This document shows, in pieces, positions 15,736-23,470 of a stretch of DNA of 64,000 nucleotides. The position numbers and the translations under genes were made by a program. Position 1 is the stretch's first letter. Each line of letters starts with the position of its first letter. The notes beneath the pieces were generated by a model. It had not been told where the DNA came from. It did no database searches and was given only the letters and a program-made list of their open reading frames with translations. This stretch comes from Fluviibacter sp964498255 (GTDB lineage: Bacteria; Pseudomonadota; Gammaproteobacteria; Burkholderiales; Rhodocyclaceae), in NCBI GenBank assembly GCA_964498255.1, contig CAZCGW010000004.1:76290-140289 (forward strand), read 5' to 3'.

Positions 15736-16533
15736 TTAACCTGCATGCTCGCCGAGAAAGTGGCGAGCATAGCGGGGGTGTAAGTCAGATAAGCGCAATA
15801 GCGTTAAAAAATCAGCGGTATTGAAATCAGGGTCCCAGGCGGGTGCACCGCAGATTTTTGCACCTAATCTCAAATAGCCCTTGACCAGGGGTGGTGGTTC
15901 TACCTCGAGTGTTTGATTTAGGTCGTTAACAGGCAAGGCAAGTCTGGGAAAAACTCTATATTCAATCGAGGCCAGATGCTTCTTGGCAAACTGTTGGTGC
16001 AAGCTGGCTGCATAGTGGCCGCCATCTGCCATAGACACACTGGCACAGCCCAGCATCGATTCGTAACCGCCTTGAACCATGTAGCGACCGATGCCACTCC
16101 AGAGCGCCATAATGACACTACCGGTGCGGTAGTCTTGGTGGACGCAAGACCGACCAAGCTCGATCATTTTAGGACGCAGATGTGCGAGGCGCGTTAGATC
16201 AAACTCCGATTCTGAGTAGAGAGAGCCTAGTTTGCGAGCTTGATGCGGCGTGAGCACGCGATAGGTACCAACAACCCGTAGAGTTTCTTCATCGCGCACA
16301 ATGAGGTGATCACACCAGGCATCAAACAGATCTTGATCGAGGCCTTCTTTGGCTTTGGGTAAAGAGGCACCCATTTCTTCAGCGAAGACTTTATAACGAA
16401 GGCGCTGCGCTTCTTCTACCTCATCCTGGTGGCGTGCCCAGGTAATGCTTAATGAATGGATCGCTGCCTTGGGTATGGCTAGCTGCTGTTCGTTCTTGTT
16501 GTGATCAATCATCAGGGTGTTCTTCTCTGTCAT
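15736..16533 (-). CDS. olsB: OlsB-like GNAT N-acyltransferase (ornithine lipid synthesis)
   Basis: A 265-residue protein of the Acetyltransf_5/hemolysin-like acyltransferase family, which includes OlsB, the enzyme that N-acylates ornithine with 3-hydroxyacyl-ACP in the first step of phosphorus-free ornithine lipid synthesis. Seen: the family opening region AQRLRYKVFAEEMG, then ELGRSCVHQDYRTG and LMALWSG-like GNAT core, and the PPLVKGYLRLGAKICG end. Start: ATG at 16533 after AAGG; a TTG two codons earlier is less likely. A repeat resembling a Pho box lies 44-77 bases upstream. OlsA, the second enzyme, is not in the window. Related family members act on other amines, so the substrate is inferred. 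Confidence 0.72.
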   Translation of the reverse strand: MTEKNTLMIDHNKNEQQLAIPKAAIHSLSITWARHQDEVEEAQRLRYKVFAEEMGASLPKAKEGLDQDLFDAWCDHLIVRDEETLRVVGTYRVLTPHQARKLGSLYSESEFDLTRLAHLRPKMIELGRSCVHQDYRTGSVIMALWSGIGRYMVQGGYESMLGCASVSMADGGHYAASLHQQFAKKHLASIEYRVFPRLALPVNDLNQTLEVEPPPLVKGYLRLGAKICGAPAWDPDFNTADFLTLLRLSDLHPRYARHFLGEHAG

Positions 16534-16576
16534 GCTCAACCTTTATGGGTCTTCGATTGAGAATGACTTTAGCTAG

Positions 16577-16610
16577 GCTAAATGACGACGCTGTGATGAT
16601 TCAATGACAA
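16577..16610 (-). promoter_or_regulatory. Pho-box-like direct repeats upstream of olsB-like gene
   Basis: On the minus strand, TGTCAT (16609-16604) and CGTCAT (16587-16582) are exactly 22 bases apart, that is two 11-bp PhoB half-site units with a degenerate unit between. A TAAAGT at 16570-16565 may serve as -10. The same arrangement precedes the plcP-like gene. Confidence 0.5.
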
Positions 16611-16630
16611 ATCGATGAAACTTACTGGGC

Positions 16631-17119
16631 TCAGCCGATAAAATCAGGTGGTAGAACCAATCTTAAAACTGTTTGGGCTTTCTCTTGGTTCTCCTGTTTT
16701 CGCAGGCGATGTGTCAGCCACCATATCGAGGATTTTTTAACCGACCAGTCCTGTTCCTGTCCTGAGAGGAGAAGGCTGGCAACACGACCAATCCAGGGCT
16801 GGTGTCCAACAACAATGACGTCTTTCCCCTGTGGCCAATTAATAGCGCCCAGTACGTGGCTCGCATCGGCCAACGGGCAGAGTTCCTGAATGATTTCTGG
16901 CTTATCGCAGAATGCCTTGGCCGTTTGTAGAGCCCGATCAGCAGGACTACAAATGACCCGGAATTGCCCCTTAATATTTTTTTGTAGCCACTGTGCAGTA
17001 ATACTGGCCTGTTTTTGACCACGCTCTGTCAGTTTGCGGTCTAGATCCCGTTTGCAGCCGGGAGTGACAGGAGTGCTAAGATCAATTGCTTCGGCGTGAC
17101 GCCATAAAATCAGATTCAT
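16631..17119 (-). CDS. sixA: SixA-type phosphohistidine phosphatase
   Basis: A 162-residue histidine phosphatase (phosphoglycerate-mutase fold). The RHG-like catalytic motif is RHAEA at residues 7-11, and the second histidine is in VVGHQPW. E. coli SixA removes phosphate from histidine phosphotransfer proteins such as the nitrogen PTS. The ATG at 17119 follows the dgkA stop by 14 bases, placing it as the last gene of the plcP-agt-dgkA-sixA run. Why a phosphohistidine phosphatase sits in a lipid operon is unclear; a small-molecule phosphatase activity is an alternative. Confidence 0.85.
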   Translation of the reverse strand: MNLILWRHAEAIDLSTPVTPGCKRDLDRKLTERGQKQASITAQWLQKNIKGQFRVICSPADRALQTAKAFCDKPEIIQELCPLADASHVLGAINWPQGKDVIVVGHQPWIGRVASLLLSGQEQDWSVKKSSIWWLTHRLRKQENQEKAQTVLRLVLPPDFIG

Positions 17120-17133
17120 ATTGCCCAAATACT

Positions 17134-17544
17134 TTAAAAATGAAGAACGGGTATAAACAGGCTCAACCAGGTATAACCACAAAGAAGAAGACACAGCAGA
17201 ACAGCAGCGCTACCATAATCCTTGGCGCGTTTGGAGAGACTGTGCGCCTCGAAAGAGATACGGTCAATTGCGGCCTCAATGCCGGAATTAATCAGCTCAG
17301 TGACTAACACCAAGATGACGGTAGCGACTAATAAAACCCGTTCTAACTGGCTAAAGTCAAAAACCCAAACCCACGGCAGCATAAGCAGTGCTAAGAATAG
17401 CTCTTGCCTAAAAGCACTCTCCTCTTGGATAGCAAAGCTAAAACCCTGAAGCGAGTGGCCGGTGGCGAGCCAAATCCTTTTTATGCCTCTATGGGTTTTA
17501 TGCGGATTGGACTTGGGGTCATAATCAAGCTTGTGTTGATACAT
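17134..17544 (-). CDS. dgkA: Diacylglycerol kinase, DgkA family
   Basis: A 136-residue integral membrane diacylglycerol kinase. It shows the family pattern: amphipathic N-terminus, EESAFRQELFLA, a first hydrophobic segment, then ELINSGIEAAIDRIS and KRAKDYGSAAV with the conserved Glu/Asp residues that bind Mg-ATP, and a last membrane segment. DgkA turns diacylglycerol into phosphatidate. Placed 4 bases after the Agt-like gene and followed by sixA, it could return diacylglycerol released by the PlcP-like enzyme to phospholipid synthesis. Start at ATG 17544 fits the family length (about 120-135). Confidence 0.93.
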   Translation of the reverse strand: MYQHKLDYDPKSNPHKTHRGIKRIWLATGHSLQGFSFAIQEESAFRQELFLALLMLPWVWVFDFSQLERVLLVATVILVLVTELINSGIEAAIDRISFEAHSLSKRAKDYGSAAVLLCLLLCGYTWLSLFIPVLHF

Positions 17545-17548
17545 AAGA

Positions 17549-18568
17549 TCAGACAGTCTGATCGATCGTGTGAGCGACCGGATGTAAATGATTGATGAAT
17601 TGATCTGTCGCAGCGGCCCATGAGAATTTTTGTGCGTGTTCGAGTGCGTCTTCACGTTTTAGCTCTAGGGCATCAAGACAGGCTTGACGCAAGTCATGGT
17701 GTAGCGCACCGGCTGGTGCATCTCCGATGACATCGAGCGGGCCCGTTACAGGGTAGGCGGCGACAGGTAGTCCGCAAGCCATAGCTTCTAAAAGCACGAG
17801 ACCAAAGGTATCTGTTTTGCTAGGGAAAACAAAGACATCGGCAGAGGAGTAAACCTCGGCAAGCTCATGTTGATTCAGCACACCCATAAAGTTTGCTTTC
17901 GGGTACTTGGCGCGCAGGGCAGGTAAAGCAGGGCCTTCTCCTGCTACCCATTTTGAGCCAGGCAAATCGAGCTCAAGAAATGCCTCGATGTTTTTCTCTA
18001 CGGCTACACGGCCAACATACAGAAAAATCGGCGGTCGCGTGTCGAGTCGTTGGACTTTGCGTGGTGTAAAAATATCCAGTTCAACACCACGGCTCCATAA
18101 GACGACACGGTTAAATCCAGCTACTACTAGGTCGCGTTTAACAACATGGGTAGGCGCCATGATCGCTTTTGCAGGACCATGAAACCACTTTAAATATTGA
18201 TAAGTCCACTTTAACGGAATACGTAGGCGGGCATGTACATATTCAGGGAAACGCGTGTGGTAAGCCGTGGTAAATGGAAAGTTGTGACGTAGCGCCCAGG
18301 CACGTGCAGCAATGCCTAGTGGGCCTTCTGTCGCAATGTGCATGGCATCTGGTTTAAATGCTTCAATGCGTTTTACTACGCTGCGCTTCGGTAGTATCGA
18401 AAGGCGTATATCAGGGTAGGTAGGGCAAGGAACCGTCTTAAATTCAAGTGGCGTGAGAATGTCAACGGTATGACCCAATTTCTCAAGTTCCCGTCTTGTT
18501 GACTTGATGGTTCTTACAACGCCGTTAATTTGGGGTTCCCAGGCGTCCGTTACGATGAGAATTCTCAT
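17549..18568 (-). CDS. GT4-family glycosyltransferase, probable Agt-like diacylglycerol glycosyltransferase
   Basis: A 339-residue GT-B glycosyltransferase. The N-terminal half begins VTDAWEPQINGVVRT, and the nucleotide-sugar half carries the GT4 signature around FLYVGRVAVEKNIEAFL, EGPALPAL and TDTFGLVLLEAMACGLPV. It is close in layout to enzymes encoded beside PlcP that glycosylate diacylglycerol to make glycolipids under phosphate limitation (Agt in Agrobacterium and marine bacteria). The gene begins 3 bases after the plcP-like stop with AAGGAG overlapping it, so the two are coupled. The sugar donor and acceptor are inferred from context; a role in other glycoconjugates is not excluded. Confidence 0.72.
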   Translation of the reverse strand: MRILIVTDAWEPQINGVVRTIKSTRRELEKLGHTVDILTPLEFKTVPCPTYPDIRLSILPKRSVVKRIEAFKPDAMHIATEGPLGIAARAWALRHNFPFTTAYHTRFPEYVHARLRIPLKWTYQYLKWFHGPAKAIMAPTHVVKRDLVVAGFNRVVLWSRGVELDIFTPRKVQRLDTRPPIFLYVGRVAVEKNIEAFLELDLPGSKWVAGEGPALPALRAKYPKANFMGVLNQHELAEVYSSADVFVFPSKTDTFGLVLLEAMACGLPVAAYPVTGPLDVIGDAPAGALHHDLRQACLDALELKREDALEHAQKFSWAAATDQFINHLHPVAHTIDQTV

Positions 18569-18571
18569 AAG

Positions 18572-19408
18572 TTACTCCTTAGGGATTGAATTCACGTTTT
18601 GGGTAGCAGCAGTGCCTTCTTGGTGCAAACTCATCAGATTGAGTGGTGCCTCGATACGTCGATTCCAATGCACAATGCGCAACGAACCATCAAAGTCTTC
18701 TACTAAAGCCGTGAGGCTTTCGACCCAATCACCATCATTCGCATAGAGCACGCCGTTGATGTCGCGAATTTCGGCTTTGTGGATATGACCGCATACCACG
18801 CCATCGCATTCACGGCGCCGCGCCTCTTCAGTCATGACATGCTCGTAGGCTGAAATGAAATTAACGGCGTTTTTCACCTGGTGCTTGAGGTATTGAGATA
18901 AAGACCAATAGGGCAGACCCATACGCACACGAATCGCATTAAACCAACGGTTTAGCTTGAGTATTAGCGTGTAAGCACTATCACCGACGTAAGCTAGCCA
19001 ACGCGCATGTTGCATCACACCATCAAACAAATCACCATGGGTAATCCATAGACGTTTGCCTTTGGCTGTGGTGTGGATCGCATCTTCTAGCACCTCAATT
19101 TCACCAAATTGCAGGCCGATGAATTGTCGAACGCTTTCGTCGTGATTTCCGGGAATGTAGACAACGCGTGTTCCCTTGCGACCTTTACGCAGAATCTTTT
19201 GCACGACATCGTTGTGAGTCTGCGGCCAATACCACCCTTTTTTTAGGTGCCAGCCATCAAGGATATCGCCGACCAGATAGAGTGTTTCTGATTCGTGTGA
19301 TTTAAGAAAATCCAGGAGGTAGCTTGCCTGACAGCCTGGTGTGCCCAAATGCACATCGGAAATCCAGATGGTGCGAAAGTTGAGTTCTTTTGTATCCACG
19401 GCTGACAT
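18572..19408 (-). CDS. plcP: Calcineurin-like metallophosphoesterase, PlcP-type phospholipase C (alternatively LpxH-like)
   Basis: A 278-residue binuclear metallophosphoesterase. Motifs in order: SDVHLG, GDILDGW, PGNHDE, THGDLFD and CGHIHKA, giving the full set of metal ligands. Databases usually label this family UDP-2,3-diacylglucosamine diphosphatase, but the LKKGWYWPQTHNDVVQK segment, the length (LpxH is about 240) and the coupling to a GT4 gene match PlcP, which removes headgroups from phospholipids during phosphate starvation. Pho-box-like repeats lie 11-43 bases upstream, so close that the GTG at 19399 might be the true start. Assignment rests on recalled family features and context. 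Confidence 0.7.
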   Translation of the reverse strand: MSAVDTKELNFRTIWISDVHLGTPGCQASYLLDFLKSHESETLYLVGDILDGWHLKKGWYWPQTHNDVVQKILRKGRKGTRVVYIPGNHDESVRQFIGLQFGEIEVLEDAIHTTAKGKRLWITHGDLFDGVMQHARWLAYVGDSAYTLILKLNRWFNAIRVRMGLPYWSLSQYLKHQVKNAVNFISAYEHVMTEEARRRECDGVVCGHIHKAEIRDINGVLYANDGDWVESLTALVEDFDGSLRIVHWNRRIEAPLNLMSLHQEGTAATQNVNSIPKE

Positions 19409-19418
19409 TTAGCCAGCT

Positions 19419-19451
19419 TTATGTGACGCGTTTTTTACGCTTGTGTGACAA
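19419..19451 (-). promoter_or_regulatory. Pho-box-like direct repeats upstream of plcP-like gene
   Basis: On the minus strand, TGTCAC (19450-19445) and CGTCAC (19428-19423) are 22 bases apart with an A-rich degenerate 11-bp unit between. A TAAATG at 19411-19406 lies at the same distance as the TAAAGT near the olsB box. The repeat lies in the 48-base gap after zntB. Confidence 0.5.
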
Positions 19452-19456
19452 AACAG

Positions 19457-20482
19457 TTAAATTACACGCTTAATCTTCAGTCCGGAATAAACAGCTAAGC
19501 CAGTGGCGCACATGACTCCCATAACGATATAGAAGGAATGCTGTAACCCTGGTAAGTCTTCCATGTTCATGCCCATAACACCTGTGACGAGTGTCATAGG
19601 AAGAAAGATAACCGTCATCACCGACAAGACCTGCAAGTTTTTAGCGTTAAATTCGGCAACATGTGCGGATAGCTCATCCTGTAAAACTTTTGCACGTTCA
19701 TATAGGTTGTTGACTTCGTCGACCAGAAAAGACAGTAAATCGATCTGTTCACGTAGTTGATCCGTGTCGTCTTCGGTAAACCACGTTGGCTTACGGCGTA
19801 GTAAACGTCTTAAAGCAGTTAGTTCTGGTGCGTAATGACGACGTAGCCGACTACATGTAATGCGCAATCTGCCCAGGGTTTCATGCTCGGGCAAATCCTC
19901 ACCTTTGATAAGTATTTCTTCAAGTAGATCCATCTGATCTGAAAGTTGATCAGTTCTGCGGCGTAAATGCGTTGCTCGCTCTTCAATCAGTTCATGGTAG
20001 AGCGCCACAACTGTATTGGGTGTAATGCGTTTTTGACGTAACAGATGGCGTAGCGTATCTGTGGTCATTAGTGGGTGCGCTCTTAGAGACAACATCAACC
20101 GAGGTGTCATGATTGCCCAGAGTGTCCCGGTTTCTTCGTCATCTGTTGCGTGTGATAACCCGATTCGAAAGTCATTCATCACCATCATCAGACCATCACC
20201 GAACTCTTCAATCGTTTCCATTCGGCTGCGACTCACCTGGTCAAGGATCGCTTCTTTAAGAGAGTCAGGTATCTGTGGTGTTTGCCTTAACCAGCGCTGA
20301 ATACGCGTGTTTGAAAGATTTAGATGGAGCCATAATGATTTGCTATGGTCTCCGAGCGCTGCATCGACTTGATCGGGTTGAATCTCGCGAGATTGCTCCC
20401 CGTGCATTTCCCATGCAAATACGACACCATCGGCCGGTATGACCATCGGATCAAGGAGTGCGTCAATTGGAACAAAAGCCAT
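19457..20482 (-). CDS. zntB: CorA-family divalent metal transporter, ZntB-like
   Basis: A 341-residue CorA/ZntB protein. The large cytoplasmic N-terminal domain (about 1-280) has the expected charged helices, followed by two membrane helices at the C-terminus (about 285-305 and 318-337). The first is followed by the pore signature GMNM, the GMN motif of the superfamily. ZntB members move Zn2+, CorA members Mg2+/Co2+; the start VFAWEMHG and the overall length favour ZntB. It is transcribed just upstream of plcP, but with the Pho-like repeats between them. It is divergent from the histone-like gene. Confidence 0.83.
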   Translation of the reverse strand: MAFVPIDALLDPMVIPADGVVFAWEMHGEQSREIQPDQVDAALGDHSKSLWLHLNLSNTRIQRWLRQTPQIPDSLKEAILDQVSRSRMETIEEFGDGLMMVMNDFRIGLSHATDDEETGTLWAIMTPRLMLSLRAHPLMTTDTLRHLLRQKRITPNTVVALYHELIEERATHLRRRTDQLSDQMDLLEEILIKGEDLPEHETLGRLRITCSRLRRHYAPELTALRRLLRRKPTWFTEDDTDQLREQIDLLSFLVDEVNNLYERAKVLQDELSAHVAEFNAKNLQVLSVMTVIFLPMTLVTGVMGMNMEDLPGLQHSFYIVMGVMCATGLAVYSGLKIKRVI

Positions 20483-20625
20483 GGTGTTATCTAGGTAATG
20501 ATTTGGTAACTAATGTATTAAAGAATTGTTACGTTCATATGACTTGCGGATATTTGCTCTTTGTAATAATTAATTGAGTGTCGCTGTGCAATAATCAGAC
20601 ATTAGATTTCAACAAGGAGTGCATT

Positions 20626-21126
20626 GTGGCCACACGTCCAACTACAACCCGTAAGCCTGCGGTACGTTCCACCGTTGCTCGTAAAACAGCTAGCGTCCCT
20701 GCTAAACCAACAGTGGCAAAGCAGACTGCACCACGTGCGACCAAAACACCTGTGCGTCGCACAGCGACAACAACAGCGCGTAAACCCGTATCGACGATTG
20801 TTGCAAAGAACCTGAAGCCAGTCGTTGCAAAGTCGGTGGCTGTCGTTGCTAAGGCAAAGCCGGTTGCTGCAACTAAAACCATCACGAAGCCAAAGAAAGT
20901 CAAATTGGTAAAAGATAACTTTTCGATTCCTGCCCACGAGCATGCGCTGCTGGCTGACTTGAAGAAGCGTGCCAAGAAGCTGGGTAAGGAATTCAAAAAA
21001 TCTGAGTTCCTACGTGCAGGTATCGCGCACCTGGTATCTTTGACGGACACAGTGCTTGTCAATACGCTTGCCAAGGTTGAACGCATTAAAGTCGGCCGCC
21101 CGAGCAAGAAGGGTAAGAAAAAGTAA
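20626..21126 (+). CDS. Histone H1-like Ala/Lys-rich DNA-binding protein with C-terminal conserved domain
   Basis: A 166-residue very basic protein. The first 100 residues are low-complexity, rich in Lys, Arg, Ala, Thr, Val and Pro (repeated TxxKP and ARK patterns), like eukaryotic H1 tails and AlgP. The last third (FSIPAHEHALLADLKKRAKKLG to LVSLTDTVLVNTLAKVERIK) is a folded helical region ending in GRPSKKGKKK, an AT-hook-like GRP element. Start: GTG at 20626 with AAGGAG upstream. It probably coats or compacts DNA. It is followed by a strong terminator, so it is a single-gene transcript. A family name for the C-terminal domain was not recognised. Confidence 0.82.
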   Translation: MATRPTTTRKPAVRSTVARKTASVPAKPTVAKQTAPRATKTPVRRTATTTARKPVSTIVAKNLKPVVAKSVAVVAKAKPVAATKTITKPKKVKLVKDNFSIPAHEHALLADLKKRAKKLGKEFKKSEFLRAGIAHLVSLTDTVLVNTLAKVERIKVGRPSKKGKKK

Positions 21127-21147
21127 GCTGTAAATGCTTCCCAAGAA

Positions 21148-21174
21148 AACCAGGCTCTAGCGCCTGGTTTTTTT
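21148..21174 (+). terminator. Rho-independent terminator of the histone-like gene
   Basis: Perfect stem AACCAGGC/GCCTGGTT with a six-base loop and a run of seven T. Confidence 0.9.
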
Positions 21175-21183
21175 ATGTCATAC

Positions 21184-21199
21184 AATTGTCACGACAATT
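21184..21199. promoter_or_regulatory. ArsR operator palindrome
   Basis: AATTGTC-AC-GACAATT, a perfect inverted repeat with 7-base arms, 16 bases before the arsR start codon. Position and symmetry fit the site bound by the ArsR repressor when no arsenite is present. Confidence 0.75.
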
Positions 21200-21215
21200 C
21201 GATAAAGTTGGAAAC

Positions 21216-21578
21216 ATGGAAACGCTAACTGCTTCTGAACTCTTGGCTGCTTTAGGACATGAGTCACGTCTCTCTATCTACCGCTTGCTCGTTGAGGCTG
21301 GTCCGGAGGGGGTGAATGCCGGCTCTATTGCAGAACAGCTGGGGATTCCGGCGGCGACAACGTCTTTCCATCTTTCCAATCTGAGCCGCGTCGGTTTGAT
21401 TAAGGCTAGACAGGAAAGCCGCTTCATCTACTACGCCACAGATTACAGCGTCATGGATGAACTTCTCGCATTCCTGACGGATAAGTGCTGTCAGGGTCAG
21501 AGTTGTCTGCCTAAAACCGAACAGGTCAACACGACCGAAAAGAGACGGAAAAAGGCAGGCTGCTCAACTACTTGTTGA
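21216..21578 (+). CDS. arsR: ArsR/SmtB-family arsenic-responsive repressor
   Basis: A 120-residue winged-helix repressor. The HTH runs through SIAEQLGIPAATTSFHLSNLSRVGLI, then the wing ESRFIYYA. Cysteines at the C-terminus (DKCCQGQSC, about residues 89-95, and the very end CSTTC) are the likely arsenite ligands; the classical CVC site in the DNA-reading helix of R773 ArsR is absent, so this belongs to the C-terminal-cysteine class. Start: ATG at 21216. First gene of arsR-arsC-acr3-arsD-arsA, and preceded by its palindromic operator, so the operon is expected to be induced by As(III). Confidence 0.93.
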   Translation: METLTASELLAALGHESRLSIYRLLVEAGPEGVNAGSIAEQLGIPAATTSFHLSNLSRVGLIKARQESRFIYYATDYSVMDELLAFLTDKCCQGQSCLPKTEQVNTTEKRRKKAGCSTTC

Positions 21579-21583
21579 GGTGA

Positions 21584-22003
21584 ATGATGTCCGAAAAAGG
21601 TTTTAATGTCCTCGTTCTCTGCACCGGCAACTCCTGCCGTTCGCAGATGGCCGAAGCCCTGATCACGCATGATCTGGCTGGCAAGGCAAAAGGACTCTCT
21701 GCAGGCACCAAGCCACAGCCTAAAGTCGCAGACGGTGCTATTGAAGCCCTGAAGCTGGCTGGGCTGCCAACAGATGGGCTGTTCCCTAAAGATATTGATG
21801 CCGTTATTAACGAACCCATTGATCTAGTCGTAACGGTCTGCAACAACGCTAACGAAGCCTGTCCGATTTTTCCGAAGCCCGTGCCTCGTATCCATCTGCC
21901 GTTCCATGACCCACATGGTGAGCCGTTGGAGAGCTTTATGGCTGTCCGTGACGACATCCGTGCTCGTCTGATTCCGGCCGTCCGTGAAGCTTTGGGGATC
22001 TGA
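21584..22003 (+). CDS. arsC: Arsenate reductase, low-molecular-weight phosphatase (thioredoxin-coupled) type
   Basis: A 139-residue cytosolic enzyme reducing arsenate to arsenite. The P-loop CTGNSCR begins at Cys13, and the redox relay pair is Cys86 and Cys93 (VCNNANEAC), the same 7-residue spacing as the Cys82/Cys89 pair of Bacillus-type ArsC, so electrons probably come from thioredoxin rather than glutaredoxin. The DPHGEP segment carries the general acid. It begins 5 bases after arsR and ends just before acr3, within one operon. Confidence 0.93.
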   Translation: MMSEKGFNVLVLCTGNSCRSQMAEALITHDLAGKAKGLSAGTKPQPKVADGAIEALKLAGLPTDGLFPKDIDAVINEPIDLVVTVCNNANEACPIFPKPVPRIHLPFHDPHGEPLESFMAVRDDIRARLIPAVREALGI

Positions 22004-22004
22004 G

Positions 22005-23072
22005 ATGAGCATTCAGTGTGAAGTGAATGCCAAAGTTGCAACGATGAGCGTTTTCGAGCGCTATCTGACCGTCTGGGTGTTCCTCTGCATCGTGGCGGGC
22101 GTACTGCTCGGACAATGGTTGCCGGAGGTGTTTCAGGCGGTGGGCCGTCTGGAAGTGGCGCAGGTTAATCTGCCCGTGGGCTTGCTCATCTGGGTCATGA
22201 TTATTCCGATGCTGGTCAAAGTTGACTTTGGCGCTCTCCACGAAGTTAAACAGCACGTAAAGGGCATCGGCGTCACGCTGTTCGTGAACTGGTTCGTTAA
22301 GCCGTTCTCCATGGCGCTTCTGGCTTGGTTCTTCATCCGAGGCGTTTTTGCCCAATATCTGCCTACCGACCAGATTGATAGTTACATTGCTGGGTTAATC
22401 TTGCTGGCCGCAGCACCCTGTACGGCCATGGTTTTTGTTTGGAGCCGTCTGACCAAAGGTGACCCGCTGTTCACGTTGTCACAAGTTGCCCTTAATGACA
22501 CCATCATGGTGTTCGCCTTTGCGCCGCTGGTTGCCTTCCTGCTGGGTATCTCGGCAATTACGGTGCCATGGGATACCTTGCTGACCTCGGTCGTGCTTTA
22601 CATCGTGATTCCGGTCATCCTTGCCCAGTTCTGGCGTAAGTCGCTGCTGGCTAAAGGCCCGGCGCATTTCGATGCGACCATGGAGAAGATTGGTCCGTGG
22701 TCGATTGCAGCGCTGCTGCTAACGCTGGTGCTGCTTTTCGCCTTTCAAGGCAAAGCCATCATTGAGCAGCCCCTGATTATTGTACTGCTTGCGGTACCGA
22801 TTCTGATTCAAGTGTTATTCAACTCGGGATTGGCCTACTGGCTGAATCGGGCCGTCGGGGAAAAACACAGCGTTGCCGGTCCGTCGGCGCTGATTGGTGC
22901 CTCGAACTTTTTCGAGCTGGCGGTAGCGGCGGCGATCAGTCTGTTCGGATTCGAGTCGGGCGCTGCGCTGGCGACGGTAGTCGGTGTTCTGATTGAAGTA
23001 CCGGTCATGTTGCTAGTGGTGCGAATTGTTAATCAATCCAAGGGGTGGTATGAACGCTGCCCAGCCAAATAA
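22005..23072 (+). CDS. acr3: Acr3-family arsenite efflux permease
   Basis: A 355-residue inner-membrane protein with about ten membrane helices. It has the Acr3 signature with a conserved cysteine, APCTAMVFVWS (residues near 145), and the second conserved block GASNFFELAVAAAIS. It exports arsenite, alone by proton motive force or boosted by the ArsA ATPase encoded two genes on. Start: ATG at 22005, directly after the arsC stop. It is of the Acr3 type rather than the 12-helix ArsB type found in E. coli plasmids. Confidence 0.94.
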   Translation: MSIQCEVNAKVATMSVFERYLTVWVFLCIVAGVLLGQWLPEVFQAVGRLEVAQVNLPVGLLIWVMIIPMLVKVDFGALHEVKQHVKGIGVTLFVNWFVKPFSMALLAWFFIRGVFAQYLPTDQIDSYIAGLILLAAAPCTAMVFVWSRLTKGDPLFTLSQVALNDTIMVFAFAPLVAFLLGISAITVPWDTLLTSVVLYIVIPVILAQFWRKSLLAKGPAHFDATMEKIGPWSIAALLLTLVLLFAFQGKAIIEQPLIIVLLAVPILIQVLFNSGLAYWLNRAVGEKHSVAGPSALIGASNFFELAVAAAISLFGFESGAALATVVGVLIEVPVMLLVVRIVNQSKGWYERCPAK

Positions 23073-23086
23073 TCAGGAGTGACCCT

Positions 23087-23455
23087 ATGAAAAAGCTAGA
23101 AGTTTTTGACCCAGCTATGTGTTGTTCAACGGGTGTCTGCGGCGTTGAGGTTGACCCGGTTTTGGCGCAGTTCGCAGCCGACCTGAAGTGGGTTGCTGAA
23201 CACGGCATTACCGTAGAGCGTCACAACCTTGGGCAAGAGCCGCAGGCTTTTGCTGCCAATCCTGCTGTTGTTAACGAAATGGAAGCCGGTATCGACCGTT
23301 TGCCGATTCTTGCGGTGGATGGTCACATCATCACGACTGGTATGTATCCATCACGCCAGCAATTGGCGCAGAAACTGGCTATCCAGTTGACCACTGCAGA
23401 AAAGCCTCATGTTGTCGCTGGCAAGTGCTGCGACCCTAAATCTGGTTGCTGCTAA
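23087..23455 (+). CDS. arsD: ArsD arsenite metallochaperone
   Basis: A 122-residue chaperone that hands As(III) to ArsA. The essential trio Cys12, Cys13 and Cys18 (MCCSTGVC) is present, as are two vicinal cysteine pairs at the end (Cys114-115 and Cys121-122). The pair of genes arsD-arsA usually travels together, as here, 15 bases apart, and increases resistance at low arsenite. Length matches the family. Confidence 0.95.
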   Translation: MKKLEVFDPAMCCSTGVCGVEVDPVLAQFAADLKWVAEHGITVERHNLGQEPQAFAANPAVVNEMEAGIDRLPILAVDGHIITTGMYPSRQQLAQKLAIQLTTAEKPHVVAGKCCDPKSGCC

Positions 23456-23470
23456 TTTACGAGGTCTGAT

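Noticed and set aside
15744..15770. Stem ATGCTCGCC/GGCGAGCAT between pilin and olsB-like genes as a terminator
   Set aside because: It lies within the end of the olsB-like coding sequence and lacks a T-run on either side, so a terminator is not claimed.
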